The translations under genes and the position numbers were made by a program. Below, piece after piece: positions 25,267 to 34,675 of a stretch of 52,809 bases of DNA. How positions within the stretch are numbered: position 1 is the stretch's first letter; each line of letters begins with the position of its first letter. Origin of the DNA: Lachnospiraceae bacterium (GTDB lineage: Bacteria; Bacillota_A; Clostridia; Lachnospirales; Lachnospiraceae); contig JAGZJD010000011.1 in assembly GCA_018365895.1 (NCBI GenBank), positions 1 through 52,809 on the forward strand. Reading direction: 5' to 3'. The notes under the pieces are model-generated. The model was given only the letters and a program-made list of their open reading frames with translations, had not been told where the DNA came from and ran no database searches.

Positions 25267-25916
25267 AAACTAAAAATAGGGAAGAAAGAAGAGAGATATT
25301 GTCTTATGGAACCGGAATTGGCGGGGCTATGTTTGTCAGCAATGTAATTTATCTTGGACGGCAAAGCAATGTGAAGTTGGCAGAAGAAATCATGCCATGG
25401 TTTGGAGTAATGTTTCTTGCGTATATTGGAGTTGGGATTTTGTTTTTCTATCTTTATACACGAACACCAAAGAAGGATAGTTTCTGGAAATACTGTATGA
25501 AAGGCGCAGCAGGACTTTATATGATAGGAAATATCATGCCGTTTATATTTTTGCTTGGAGCAGTTCTTGCAAAAAAAACTCCGCTTAGAATGATTTGTAT
25601 ATTAGATGCTGTAATTTTGCTTGGCTTTTACATTCTTGATTATCATTCTGTTTGGAAATTATCGAATGTTTTGAACGGACGTCAGGGACGAACAAAAACA
25701 TTATTGATTGATCTAGATGAAAAACCGGAAAGTGTGGAAGCGTTCTGTAATCAGATTCAATCATACTGTGAAAAGAATCATCAGAAAGTAGAATTTTTGA
25801 CGAAAGGAAGGACATGCGAGATATTGCTGGATGATAAACCGTGTACAGTGGAATTAGAGTCATATTATTCACAGTTTGGACCAATGTACGGGATGAAATT
25901 TATTTGGAAATGTTAA
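25263..25916 (+). CDS. Membrane partner of the LytTR regulator
   Basis: The 217-residue protein has about four transmembrane segments (within residues 15-140) and a soluble C-terminal part of about 75 residues. I recognise no family with confidence; it is in the position often held by DUF3021 proteins in LytTR operons but is longer. Its start overlaps the LytTR stop (ATGA), so the two are co-translated and probably act together as a membrane-sensing pair. Confidence 0.75.
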   Translation: MKTKNREERREILSYGTGIGGAMFVSNVIYLGRQSNVKLAEEIMPWFGVMFLAYIGVGILFFYLYTRTPKKDSFWKYCMKGAAGLYMIGNIMPFIFLLGAVLAKKTPLRMICILDAVILLGFYILDYHSVWKLSNVLNGRQGRTKTLLIDLDEKPESVEAFCNQIQSYCEKNHQKVEFLTKGRTCEILLDDKPCTVELESYYSQFGPMYGMKFIWKC

Positions 25917-25942
25917 TGCAGACAAGTGGTATTATGTACTAG

Positions 25943-25974
25943 AGCTGGCAGTCGGAGCTGGCTGCCAGCTTTTA
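25943..25974. terminator. Terminator between the LytTR operon and the convergent LysR gene
   Basis: AGCTGGCAG and CTGCCAGCT form a stem around TCGGAGCTGG with TTTT on the right. It can also serve the LysR gene arriving from the other strand. Confidence 0.8.
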
Positions 25975-25981
25975 TGAAATG

Positions 25982-26887
25982 TTAAGAATAAATTTCTTTG
26001 GAAGAAGAAAGTAATTTTATAAATTTCTGACCGGTAATAGAGAGTGGATGCTGTTCGCTGCGAACAAGACAAATATTGCGGGGAGGAATGTATTCCTGCA
26101 TATTTAGAAAGTATAGATTTCCTTCTGTAAGAGCTGCAGATGCAAAACGGGATGGAATAATCCCAATTCCAAGATTTCGGATAACCATAGGAACGATCAA
26201 TTCTGTAGTAGTTACTTCGATTTCTGGTTTCAAAATCAGATCATGTTCCAAGAAAATCTGCTCCAGATATTTCCGTGTGGAAGTTCCCTGTGTGACCGTG
26301 ATGATTGGATAATTCATCAAATCAGAAAGATGAAGTTCTCGGTTAGCAAGAAAAGAAAACTTGGAGCCGGCAACGACTACATCCTGAAAAGTTGTCAGTT
26401 CAGTGACTTCAAGTTCTGGATAAGTTTCATAAGGAGAAGCTACGATTACAGCAAAGTCGATCAATCCGGCATTCAATGCAGTGATAGCATCTGGAGCGGA
26501 AAGTGTATTGATTGTAAGTTTGATATCTGGGTAAACATGGCGGAAGCATTCCAGATAAGGAAGCAGATAGCGGTGAAGCGCGAGTTCACTTGCGCCAATC
26601 TGGAGTGTCCCGGAAGTCAGATTTAAAATTGCATGGAGCTCTTCTTCTGCTTTAAAAATATGAGCGCATGCTTTGGCTACGTGTTTGTAAAGAAGTTTTG
26701 CTTCAGGGGTGAGTGTTACCCCTTTTTTTGATCGAATAAAGAGCGGACAATTCAGTTCCTTTTCCAGACTTTGGATAGCATAACTAACAGTCGGCTGAGA
26801 AAGATAGAGTACTTTCGCGGCGGCAGTAATATTTTTGTATTTAGCAACATAGTAGAAAATTTTATAATGTTCAAAGCTTGCAGACAT
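25982..26887 (-). CDS. LysR-family regulator, divergent from the ATP synthase operon
   Basis: The 301-residue protein begins 'SFEHYKIFYYVAKYKNITAAAKVLYLSQPTVSYAIQSLEKEL', the winged helix of the CysL/CbbR-like LysR subgroup. The effector domain starts around residue 90 ('GTLQIGASELALHRYLLPYL'). The start at 26885-26887 has GAGGTG upstream. Its start lies about 160 bases from the atp operon's leader, so it may regulate that operon, itself or a remote target; nothing here decides. Confidence 0.9.
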   Translation of the reverse strand: MSASFEHYKIFYYVAKYKNITAAAKVLYLSQPTVSYAIQSLEKELNCPLFIRSKKGVTLTPEAKLLYKHVAKACAHIFKAEEELHAILNLTSGTLQIGASELALHRYLLPYLECFRHVYPDIKLTINTLSAPDAITALNAGLIDFAVIVASPYETYPELEVTELTTFQDVVVAGSKFSFLANRELHLSDLMNYPIITVTQGTSTRKYLEQIFLEHDLILKPEIEVTTTELIVPMVIRNLGIGIIPSRFASAALTEGNLYFLNMQEYIPPRNICLVRSEQHPLSITGQKFIKLLSSSKEIYS

Positions 26888-27049
26888 AGTAAAACACCTC
26901 TATCAATAGAAAAATTCAATGGTTAAATGTAAAATATTTAATTATCTTTATGGAAATAATTGTAGTATAATACAATCCGGACCAAAAAACAAGCGAATTT
27001 CCTGTTGGCGGTCCAGTAATGCGGTAAATGCAGAAAGGAAGGGAAACAT
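26888..27049. promoter_or_regulatory. Divergent region and leader of the atp operon
   Basis: A TATAAT at 26966-26971 is the best -10 for the atp operon; its -35 is weak. Downstream the leader holds GGACC/GGTCC arms (about 26979-27015) that can pair. A strong purine-rich ribosome site AAGGAAGGG is at 27035-27043, but no ordinary start codon follows it. Confidence 0.45.
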
Positions 27050-27082
27050 ACGGAAGTCATTTCAGAAAAATTAATTGAGGAG

Positions 27083-27736
27083 TTGAATTGTGAAACCGTA
27101 TTTACGATTCCAATATTCGGTGGTATTCCGATAATGGAATCAGTGGTCGTAACATGGATTATCATGGCAGCGCTTGTGCTATTGTCGATTGTTTTCGTTA
27201 GAAATCTGAAGATAGAAAATGTAAGCAGAACGCAGCTTGTGCTGGAAACAGCCATTGGTGGGATTCATGCTTTTTTTGAAGACATCATGGGAAAAGAAGG
27301 AATTCGATATATTCCTTACTTGATCACCGTAGCATTGTATATCGGGGTTGCGAACCTGATTGGGTTGTTTGGATTCAAGGCGCCGACCAAGGATCTGAAT
27401 GTCACACTTGCCCTGTCGCTGATGAGCATTATTCTGATCGAATATGCGGGAATACACAAAAAAGGAGTAAAAGGATGGCTGAAAAGTTTTGCGGAGCCGA
27501 TTCCGATTATTCTTCCGATTAACGTACTGGAGATATTTATCAAACCACTTTCGCTGTGTATGCGTCTGTTTGGAAATGTGCTTGGTTCGTTTGTCGTTAT
27601 GGAACTGATTAAGATTGTCGTTCCGGTAATCGTTCCGGTTCCATTTAGTTTTTATTTTGATATTTTTGATGGTCTGATACAGACCTATGTGTTTGTTTTT
27701 TTAACATCACTATTTATTAAAGAAGCAGTAGAATAA
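27083..27736 (+). CDS. atpB: F1Fo ATP synthase subunit a
   Basis: Subunit a of the membrane Fo sector provides the ion half-channels against the c-ring. Five or six hydrophobic segments are visible. The key arginine lies in 'LSLCMRLFGNVLGS' (around residue 158), with the late 'FDGLIQTYVFVFLTSLFI' matching the last helix. The start is uncertain. The TTG at 27083 abuts a GAGGAG with no spacing. Protein-like sequence (EVISEKLIEELN) continues upstream to a strong ribosome site at 27035-27043, where only ACG at 27050 or ATT at 27059 could start it. It is the first gene of atpBEFHAGDC. Confidence 0.9.
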   Translation: MNCETVFTIPIFGGIPIMESVVVTWIIMAALVLLSIVFVRNLKIENVSRTQLVLETAIGGIHAFFEDIMGKEGIRYIPYLITVALYIGVANLIGLFGFKAPTKDLNVTLALSLMSIILIEYAGIHKKGVKGWLKSFAEPIPIILPINVLEIFIKPLSLCMRLFGNVLGSFVVMELIKIVVPVIVPVPFSFYFDIFDGLIQTYVFVFLTSLFIKEAVE

Positions 27737-27762
27737 GTTTAAAAAGAAAAGGAGAAATTATT

Positions 27763-27987
27763 ATGACATCAATTATCGCAATCGGAGCAGCAGTAGCAGT
27801 TCTTACAGGAATTGGAGCAGGACTTGGAATTAGTATCGCAACAGGAAAGGCAGTAGACGCAATTGCAAGACAGCCGGAAGCAGAGAGTAAGATCAGTAAA
27901 TCATTCCTGCTTGGATGCGCTCTTGCAGAAGCAACAGCGATTTATGGATTTATTATTGGACTTGTGATCATTCTGTTTTTAGGTTAA
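27763..27987 (+). CDS. atpE: F1Fo ATP synthase subunit c
   Basis: The 74-residue hairpin protein forms the c-ring. The loop 'ARQPEA' (residues 35-40) contacts the central stalk. The ion-binding glutamate is in 'CALAEATAIYG' of the second helix. The sodium-binding pattern (Gln in helix 1 and Ser right after the Glu) is not present: the positions read Ile and Ala, so proton coupling is expected. GGAG precedes the ATG. Confidence 0.95.
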   Translation: MTSIIAIGAAVAVLTGIGAGLGISIATGKAVDAIARQPEAESKISKSFLLGCALAEATAIYGFIIGLVIILFLG

Positions 27988-28009
27988 GAAAGAGAGTAGA
28001 GAAAGGCAG

Positions 28010-28522
28010 GTGAATAAGGTGCTGAAATTAGATGTTTGGAACCTTATCTTTACCGTTGTCAACCTAATCGTTCTCTATTTACTCTTGAGAAAATTTTTGA
28101 TCGGGCCGGTTACTAAGATTATGGACCAGAGAAAAGCAATCATTGAGGAAGGGCTTGCTTCAGCCCGCACTGCACAGTTGGAAGCAGATGAATTAAAACG
28201 TCAATATGAGCTGCAGATTGGAACTGCACAGGCAGAATCAGATAAGATTATTAACCGGGCAAAGGAAGATGCCCGGGCAGCTTATGATAAAGTTGTGACT
28301 GAAGCAGATGAGCAGGCAGGAAAAGTGCTTGCGGATGCTCGGAAAAATATTGAGATCGAGCGGGCGAAGGCAATCCGTGAAATGGAATCAGAAATCGCGG
28401 AACTTGCACTTGACGCGGCAGTAAAAATTGCGGGAAAAGGCACAAAAGATGCTGATAACCTGGCATTATATGATGAATTTTTAGTAAAAGCAGGTGAAGC
28501 GGATGACACAGACGGTAATTAA
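28010..28522 (+). CDS. atpF: F1Fo ATP synthase subunit b
   Basis: The 170-residue peripheral-stalk subunit has one N-terminal membrane helix (residues 8-28, 'WNLIFTVVNLIVLYLLLRKF') and a long charged coiled coil. 'FLIGPVTKIMDQRKAIIEEGLASA' is typical. The start is a GTG at 28010 following AGGCAGG. Its end overlaps the start of atpH by 29 bases, so translation is coupled. Confidence 0.94.
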   Translation: MNKVLKLDVWNLIFTVVNLIVLYLLLRKFLIGPVTKIMDQRKAIIEEGLASARTAQLEADELKRQYELQIGTAQAESDKIINRAKEDARAAYDKVVTEADEQAGKVLADARKNIEIERAKAIREMESEIAELALDAAVKIAGKGTKDADNLALYDEFLVKAGEADDTDGN

Positions 28523-29006
28523 TTACGCAAGAGTTTTGTATGAGCTTCAAATTCCTGATGAAATCATCATGGAGGCAGAAACGTATTTTCGGAATGTACC
28601 GGAACTTAAAGATGCACTGACTAACCCGGTAATTCCTTTAAATGAAAAATACGCAGTAATAGAAGATCTATTTACAGATCAGATGAAAAATTTTCTTAAG
28701 ATGGTCTGCAAAAATGGAAGAATGAGACAGATCAGAGAGATTTTTGAGGTATACGAGACATATTCAAAAAGCCAGAGAAAGATATTGCAGGCAACGCTGA
28801 TTTATGTAACAGAGCCGACAAAAGAACAGGAAGAAAAATTCAAAGTATTTTTGAAAGAAAGATACGGATGTCGGGATGTGGAATTAAAGCTTTTGGAAGA
28901 CCGGGAGCTGATCGGCGGATTTGTGCTTCGCGCAGGCGAAAGAGAATTTGACTGGAGTATACGGGGAAGAATAAAACAGTTAGAGCAAAAATTAATCCGG
29001 AGGTGA
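28494..29006 (+). CDS. atpH: F1Fo ATP synthase subunit delta
   Basis: The delta subunit joins the top of F1 to the b stalk. The helical N-terminal domain starts '[16 protein letters not shown]', and the C-terminal '[32 protein letters not shown]' is diagnostic. At 170 residues it is slightly short. A GTG/ATG choice exists at the start: ATG at 28503 ([10 protein letters not shown]) is possible with GGTGAAG upstream. It overlaps both neighbours. Confidence 0.92.
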   Translation: MKRMTQTVINYARVLYELQIPDEIIMEAETYFRNVPELKDALTNPVIPLNEKYAVIEDLFTDQMKNFLKMVCKNGRMRQIREIFEVYETYSKSQRKILQATLIYVTEPTKEQEEKFKVFLKERYGCRDVELKLLEDRELIGGFVLRAGEREFDWSIRGRIKQLEQKLIRR

Positions 29007-30514
29007 GCCAGATGAGCTCAATCAGTTCAGAAGCGATTATTTCAATCCTGAAAAGTGAGATCAAAGATTATGAATTATATACCAGGGACCAGGAAGTCGG
29101 CACGGTAATCTGGGTTGGAGACGGAATAACAACTGTCTATGGCCTGGATCATGCGATGTATGGAGAGATTGTTATTTTTGAAAATGGTGTCAAGGGAATG
29201 GTCCAGGATATCCGGCAGAATGAAATTGGCTGCATTGTATTTGGCAGAGATGTCGGAATTAAGGAAGGAACAAAAGTAACGCGTACCGGAAAAAAAGCCG
29301 GTATTCCTGTCGGAGAACAATTTGTTGGCAGAATTGTCAATGCACTTGGAGAACCGATTGACGGTCAGGGAGAAATTGAGGCAGACGAGTATCGTCCCAT
29401 TGAACAGGAAGCACCTGGAATCGTAGATAGGAAATCAGTCAGTGTACCAATGGAAACTGGGATTCTTGCCATTGACTCTATGTTTCCAATCGGAAGAGGA
29501 CAGCGTGAACTAATCATTGGAGACCGCCAGACGGGTAAAACAGCAATTGCCGTTGATACGATATTGAATCAAAAAGGAAAAGATGTCATTTGTATTTATG
29601 TAGCCATTGGTCAGAAGGCATCGACCGTAGCAAAGATTGTAGCAACATTAAAGAAGTATGATGCGATGGAATATTCTATTGTATTGTCAGCAACTGCCAG
29701 TGATCCGGCTTCTTTGCAGTATATTGCACCATATGCAGGAACAGCATTAGCGGAATACTTTATGTATCAGGGAAAAGATGTGTTAATCGTTTATGATGAT
29801 CTGTCCAAGCATGCGGTTGCATACAGGGCGCTGTCGCTGTTATTAGAGCGGTCACCGGGACGGGAGGCATATCCAGGAGATGTTTTCTATTTGCATTCGA
29901 GACTGCTTGAGCGTTCCAGCCGACTAAGCGATGCGCTTGGAGGAGGCTCGATCACGGCACTTCCGATTATTGAGACACAGGCAGGAGATGTATCAGCATA
30001 TATTCCGACCAATGTGATTTCTATTACAGATGGACAGATCTTTTTGGAAAGCAGTCTTTTCTTTGCGGGAATGCGTCCGGCAGTTAATGTAGGACTTTCT
30101 GTATCTCGTGTCGGTGGTGCAGCACAGACGAAAGCGATGAAAAAAGCAGCAGGAAGTATTCGTATTGATCTGGCGCAGTTTCGTGAAATGGAAGTGTTTA
30201 CCCAGTTTAGTTCGGATCTTGATCCGGCTACGAAGGAATTGCTGGAGTATGGAAATGGTTTAATGGAACTGCTGAAACAGCCGCTTTATCGTCCATTAAC
30301 GATGGCAGAACAGGTAATTACGCTTTGTGCAGCAACACATAAAGTAATGCTTGGGATAGAACCGTCAAAAGTTAAAGCATTTCAAATGGATCTATTAGAT
30401 TATGTAAAGCGGAATGCGCCTGAGATTATACAAGAATTGGAAGAAACGAAAGTTTTGACAGACGAGCTGACAGAGAAAATCGTGGCAGAAGCGAAAGTGT
30501 TTAAGAGCAGGTGA
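29003..30514 (+). CDS. atpA: F1Fo ATP synthase subunit alpha
   Basis: The 503-residue non-catalytic nucleotide-binding subunit of F1 is full length. The P-loop '[15 protein letters not shown]' is at about 171-185, and the arginine finger region '[16 protein letters not shown]' is present. The N-terminal beta-barrel and C-terminal helical domain are complete. A GTG/ATG start overlaps the atpH stop: GTGAGCCAG at 29003, or ATG at 29012 (MSSISSEAI), which has the GGAGGTGAG site in better position. Either is possible. Confidence 0.96.
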   Translation: MSQMSSISSEAIISILKSEIKDYELYTRDQEVGTVIWVGDGITTVYGLDHAMYGEIVIFENGVKGMVQDIRQNEIGCIVFGRDVGIKEGTKVTRTGKKAGIPVGEQFVGRIVNALGEPIDGQGEIEADEYRPIEQEAPGIVDRKSVSVPMETGILAIDSMFPIGRGQRELIIGDRQTGKTAIAVDTILNQKGKDVICIYVAIGQKASTVAKIVATLKKYDAMEYSIVLSATASDPASLQYIAPYAGTALAEYFMYQGKDVLIVYDDLSKHAVAYRALSLLLERSPGREAYPGDVFYLHSRLLERSSRLSDALGGGSITALPIIETQAGDVSAYIPTNVISITDGQIFLESSLFFAGMRPAVNVGLSVSRVGGAAQTKAMKKAAGSIRIDLAQFREMEVFTQFSSDLDPATKELLEYGNGLMELLKQPLYRPLTMAEQVITLCAATHKVMLGIEPSKVKAFQMDLLDYVKRNAPEIIQELEETKVLTDELTEKIVAEAKVFKSR

Positions 30515-30518
30515 TATT

Positions 30519-31409
30519 ATGGCAAGTATGAGAGAAATACAGAGCAGGATGCACAGCATTGAAGATACGCTGAAAATTACGAATGCGATGTATATGATTT
30601 CTTCTTCAAAAGTAAAAAAAGCAAAGAAGATGTTAATCGAGACTGAACCATTTTTCTATAATCTGCAGACAGCACTCGGACGCTTGCTTAGACATGTTCC
30701 GGATATGGAGCATATCTATTTTAATCAGGGGCGGGAGAAAAAGCCGGAAGAGCGTAAGAAGGGCTATATTGTCATTACAGCAGATAAGGGAATGGCAGGA
30801 GCGTATAATCATAATGTAATCAAACTTGCAGAAAAGCAGCTTGAGAAAAAGGAACCGCATAAATTATTTATTGTAGGTCAAATTGGATATCATTATTTTG
30901 AAAAAAAAGGTGTAGAGATTGCAACACATTTTCACTATACCGCGCAGAATCCAACAATGCATCGAGCAAGAGTGATTATGGAAACGGTTCTTGATCTGTA
31001 TCAAAAGCAGGAATTAGATGAAATTTATGTAATCTATACACAGATGGAAAGCGCTGTGAAAGAAGAAGCGGAAATGCTGAAGATTCTTCCGCTCGAGAAG
31101 GCAGATTTTGGCAGCACGAAAATTCCGCAGGGAATTTTGAGGGAGGAGATTAATTTTTCTCCATCTCCGGAAGTTGTGCTCGATTATATTGTTCCGAATT
31201 ATCTGACCGGATTTATTTACGGAGCATTGGTAGAATCTTTTGCCAGCGAGCAGAATGCCCGCATGATGGCAATGGAAGCCGCTACAAAAAGTGCGAAAGA
31301 AATGCTTCGGGAATTATCTATAATTTATAACCGTGCAAGGCAGGCGGCGATTACCCAGGAGATTACAGAGGTAATCGGCGGCGCCCGCGCACAGAAGTCA
31401 AAGCACTGA
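30519..31409 (+). CDS. atpG: F1Fo ATP synthase subunit gamma
   Basis: The central stalk rotor is 296 residues long. It begins 'MASMREIQSRMHSIEDTLKITNAMYMIS', the conserved first coiled-coil helix, and ends 'IIYNRARQAAITQEITEVIGGA', the matching C-terminal helix. The middle Rossmann-like part is slightly divergent, with 'VITADKGMAGAYNHNV' (usually 'SDRGLCGGYN'). The stop of atpA is 4 bases before the ATG. Confidence 0.94.
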   Translation: MASMREIQSRMHSIEDTLKITNAMYMISSSKVKKAKKMLIETEPFFYNLQTALGRLLRHVPDMEHIYFNQGREKKPEERKKGYIVITADKGMAGAYNHNVIKLAEKQLEKKEPHKLFIVGQIGYHYFEKKGVEIATHFHYTAQNPTMHRARVIMETVLDLYQKQELDEIYVIYTQMESAVKEEAEMLKILPLEKADFGSTKIPQGILREEINFSPSPEVVLDYIVPNYLTGFIYGALVESFASEQNARMMAMEAATKSAKEMLRELSIIYNRARQAAITQEITEVIGGARAQKSKH

Positions 31410-32828
<1,419 letters not shown>

Positions 32829-32848
32829 TTCGGTGGGAGGAATAAAAT

Positions 32849-33256
32849 ATGCAGTTATTTTCTGTAAAAGTGATTGCAAGTAATCGTGTTTTTTACGAAG
32901 GCAAATGTCGCTCTCTTGTGCTTCCGGAACTGGATGGTGAGAAAGGGATTCTTGCGCATCACGAAAATATGATTATTGCTATTGAAAACGGTGTTATGAA
33001 AATCCAGCAGGAAGATGGAGAGTGGATTGAAGCGGCAGTTAGCTCGGGATTTGCACAGATAATTAACAATCGTGTACTTGTACTTGTGCTGTCGGCGGAA
33101 AAACCGGAAGAAATTGATATTCGCCGTGCCCAGGAAGCAAAAGAGCGAGCAGAAGAACAGTTAAGACAGAAACAGAGTCTGCAGGAATATCATATTTCGC
33201 AGGCATCACTGTCTCGAGCAATGACGAGAATTAAAGAAGCAAGTAAATACAGATAG
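32849..33256 (+). CDS. atpC: F1Fo ATP synthase subunit epsilon
   Basis: The 135-residue epsilon subunit has an N-terminal beta-sandwich ('GILAHHENMIIAIENGVMKI') and a complete C-terminal two-helix domain (residues 88-135). That domain can insert into F1 and inhibit ATP hydrolysis in many bacteria. GGGAGG precedes the ATG. It is the last gene of the operon, followed by the shared terminator at 33282-33327. Confidence 0.93.
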   Translation: MQLFSVKVIASNRVFYEGKCRSLVLPELDGEKGILAHHENMIIAIENGVMKIQQEDGEWIEAAVSSGFAQIINNRVLVLVLSAEKPEEIDIRRAQEAKERAEEQLRQKQSLQEYHISQASLSRAMTRIKEASKYR

Positions 33257-33281
33257 AAACTTTGCGCAGAGAGTGCATTAA

Positions 33282-33327
33282 AAAAATACTTCAGATGATA
33301 AAAAGAATATCTTCTGAAGTATTTTTC
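33282..33327. terminator. Bidirectional terminator, atp operon / CDF exporter
   Basis: AAATACTTCAGA pairs with TCTGAAGTATTT, flanked by A and T runs, between the convergent atpC and CDF genes. Confidence 0.85.
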
Positions 33328-33344
33328 TGTTTCAGGAAGAGAAG

Positions 33345-34283
33345 TTATTTTTCTGCCTGATAAGGATTTACATGTACCATGACATGTTTCAAATCTGGAA
33401 AATGTTCTTCCAGACCATCGTGAACATGTTCTGCTACGTCATGGACTTCGTTTAGTGTACGGTTTCCGTCAGCGGCAATCTCTACATCCGCATAAACTTT
33501 TGTGCCGAACATACGTGTGCGCAGAAGATCAATACCAAGAACACCGTCTTGAGAGAGGATAAAACGACGCATTTGTTCTTCGAATTGGTCATCGCAGGAA
33601 CTGTCAGTCATTTTTCGAATTGTATCCCGGAAAATATCGATTGCTACTTTCAAAATAAAAATGCAGATAATAACACTGGCGATTGGATCCAGAATTGGGA
33701 ATCCGAGTCTGGCGCCGGCGATACCGATCAGAGAACCGATGGATGAAAGTGCATCTGAACGGTGATGCCATGCATCTGCCATAAAGGCAGAAGAATTAAT
33801 TTTTAATGCATACCAGCGTGTATACCAAAACATTGCCTCTTTTACTATGATAGAAACAATGGCAGCAGCCAGGGCAATGGCTCCCGGAACTTCCAAATGA
33901 GAGATGTTGCCGGAGAAGATTTTTTCTATGCCGGCAATACCGATTCCGGCTCCGGTAATAAGAAGAATACCTCCGAGGATTAGAGAAGCAACACATTCCA
34001 GTCGTTCATGACCATAAGGATGTTCTTTATCAGCGCCGTGTTGGGACAGGCGTACGCCGATTAAGGCAATGAAAGTGGCAAATACATCTGAAAGAGAATG
34101 AACCGCATCAGAGATCATAGCGCCGGAATGACCGATGATTCCGGCAAATAATTTAAATGCGGAGAGAATAATATTGCCGGCAATGCCTACAAAGGAGACA
34201 CGGTTTACGATTGCTTTTGTTTCTTCTGAACTTAATTTTTTGTCAGAAGCATTTGGTTTTTGTGCAGTTGTTTGTGTTGTCAT
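33345..34283 (-). CDS. Cation diffusion facilitator metal exporter
   Basis: The 312-residue CDF protein has six transmembrane segments and a C-terminal cytoplasmic domain (about residues 215-312). Metal-site residues are visible in 'HSGAMISDAVHSLSDVF' (helix 2, D and HxxxD-like) and 'ADAWHHRSDALSS' (helix 5, HHxxD). It exports divalent metals in exchange for protons. The NiCo riboswitch upstream says the substrate is probably cobalt and nickel. The start at 34281-34283 has AGGAGG upstream; an earlier ATG at 34361 lies in the terminator region. Confidence 0.93.
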   Translation of the reverse strand: MTTQTTAQKPNASDKKLSSEETKAIVNRVSFVGIAGNIILSAFKLFAGIIGHSGAMISDAVHSLSDVFATFIALIGVRLSQHGADKEHPYGHERLECVASLILGGILLITGAGIGIAGIEKIFSGNISHLEVPGAIALAAAIVSIIVKEAMFWYTRWYALKINSSAFMADAWHHRSDALSSIGSLIGIAGARLGFPILDPIASVIICIFILKVAIDIFRDTIRKMTDSSCDDQFEEQMRRFILSQDGVLGIDLLRTRMFGTKVYADVEIAADGNRTLNEVHDVAEHVHDGLEEHFPDLKHVMVHVNPYQAEK

Positions 34284-34345
34284 AAGAAACCTCCTAAAAT
34301 ATGAAATGTGTTTATTATATAGAATTCCAAAGGGATTTCTATGTA

Positions 34346-34402
34346 ATAAAAAAGCATCCACGGTCGGGTAGTTGTCATGTAACTACTGTCCCGCAGATGC
34401 TA
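34346..34402 (-). terminator. Riboswitch-controlled terminator before the CDF gene
   Basis: On the minus strand AGCATC (overlapping the last aptamer helix) pairs with GGATGCT, followed by TTTTTT. A second hairpin GTAGTT/AACTAC lies inside. Ligand binding to the aptamer should prevent this terminator from forming. Confidence 0.7.
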
Positions 34403-34476
34403 TATCATCTGCTGTCACAAATACGAAATGTAAGTGACCCGGCACATAATCGGTTTGATTACTGCCTGTTCAGTTT
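34383..34476 (-). promoter_or_regulatory. NiCo (czcD) riboswitch
   Basis: The minus strand carries, in order, AACAGGCAG, TGCCGGGTCA, GTGACAGCAG and CTGCGGGACAG, the conserved junction blocks of the NiCo (czcD-motif) riboswitch. This aptamer binds cobalt and nickel and turns on metal exporters. The expression platform is the terminator at 34346-34402, and the gene controlled is the CDF exporter. Assignment is from remembered motif blocks; a covariance-model search would settle it. Confidence 0.85.
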
Positions 34477-34518
34477 GTACTGTAGATAAAATGCAGTGCA
34501 AATTTTTTGATTCAATAT

Positions 34519-34547
34519 ATTATATTTCAAACACATGTGTTTGTCAA
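34519..34547 (-). promoter_or_regulatory. Consensus promoter of the CDF unit with 16-bp palindrome
   Basis: On the minus strand TTGACA (34547-34542), a 17-base spacer and TATAAT (34524-34519) match the consensus exactly. The spacer contains CAAACACATGTGTTTG, a perfect 16-bp palindrome (34528-34543) that should be a repressor operator. The CDF gene would then have transcription-start control in addition to its riboswitch. Confidence 0.75.
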
Positions 34548-34603
34548 TAAAAAGTAAAATGATATAAAATTAACAATTACGTTAAAAAAATATCAATATA
34601 GTA

Positions 34604-34632
34604 TTGACAAAAAAATAACAAAGTAATATAAT
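34604..34632 (+). promoter_or_regulatory. Consensus promoter of adhE
   Basis: TTGACA (34604-34609), a 17-base spacer and TATAAT (34627-34632) match the sigma-A consensus perfectly. An inverted repeat TTAAC/GTTAA lies at 34570-34585 just upstream. It contains one half of a Rex-like site but not the full Rex operator. A GGAGG lies 9 bases before the ATG at 34676. Confidence 0.8.
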
Positions 34633-34675
34633 GGCAATTGTAAGGAAGAAACAATCAATTACGGAGGATGTTAAG

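Noticed and set aside
34570..34585. Rex operator upstream of adhE
   Set aside because: Only TTAAC/GTTAA arms are present, not the TTGTTAA-N4-TTAACAA form; kept only as a weak inverted repeat.
34631..34675. ATG at 34631 as the adhE start
   Set aside because: It overlaps the -10 box TATAAT (34627-34632) of a perfect promoter and so would not be transcribed; the ATG at 34676 has a proper GGAGG.
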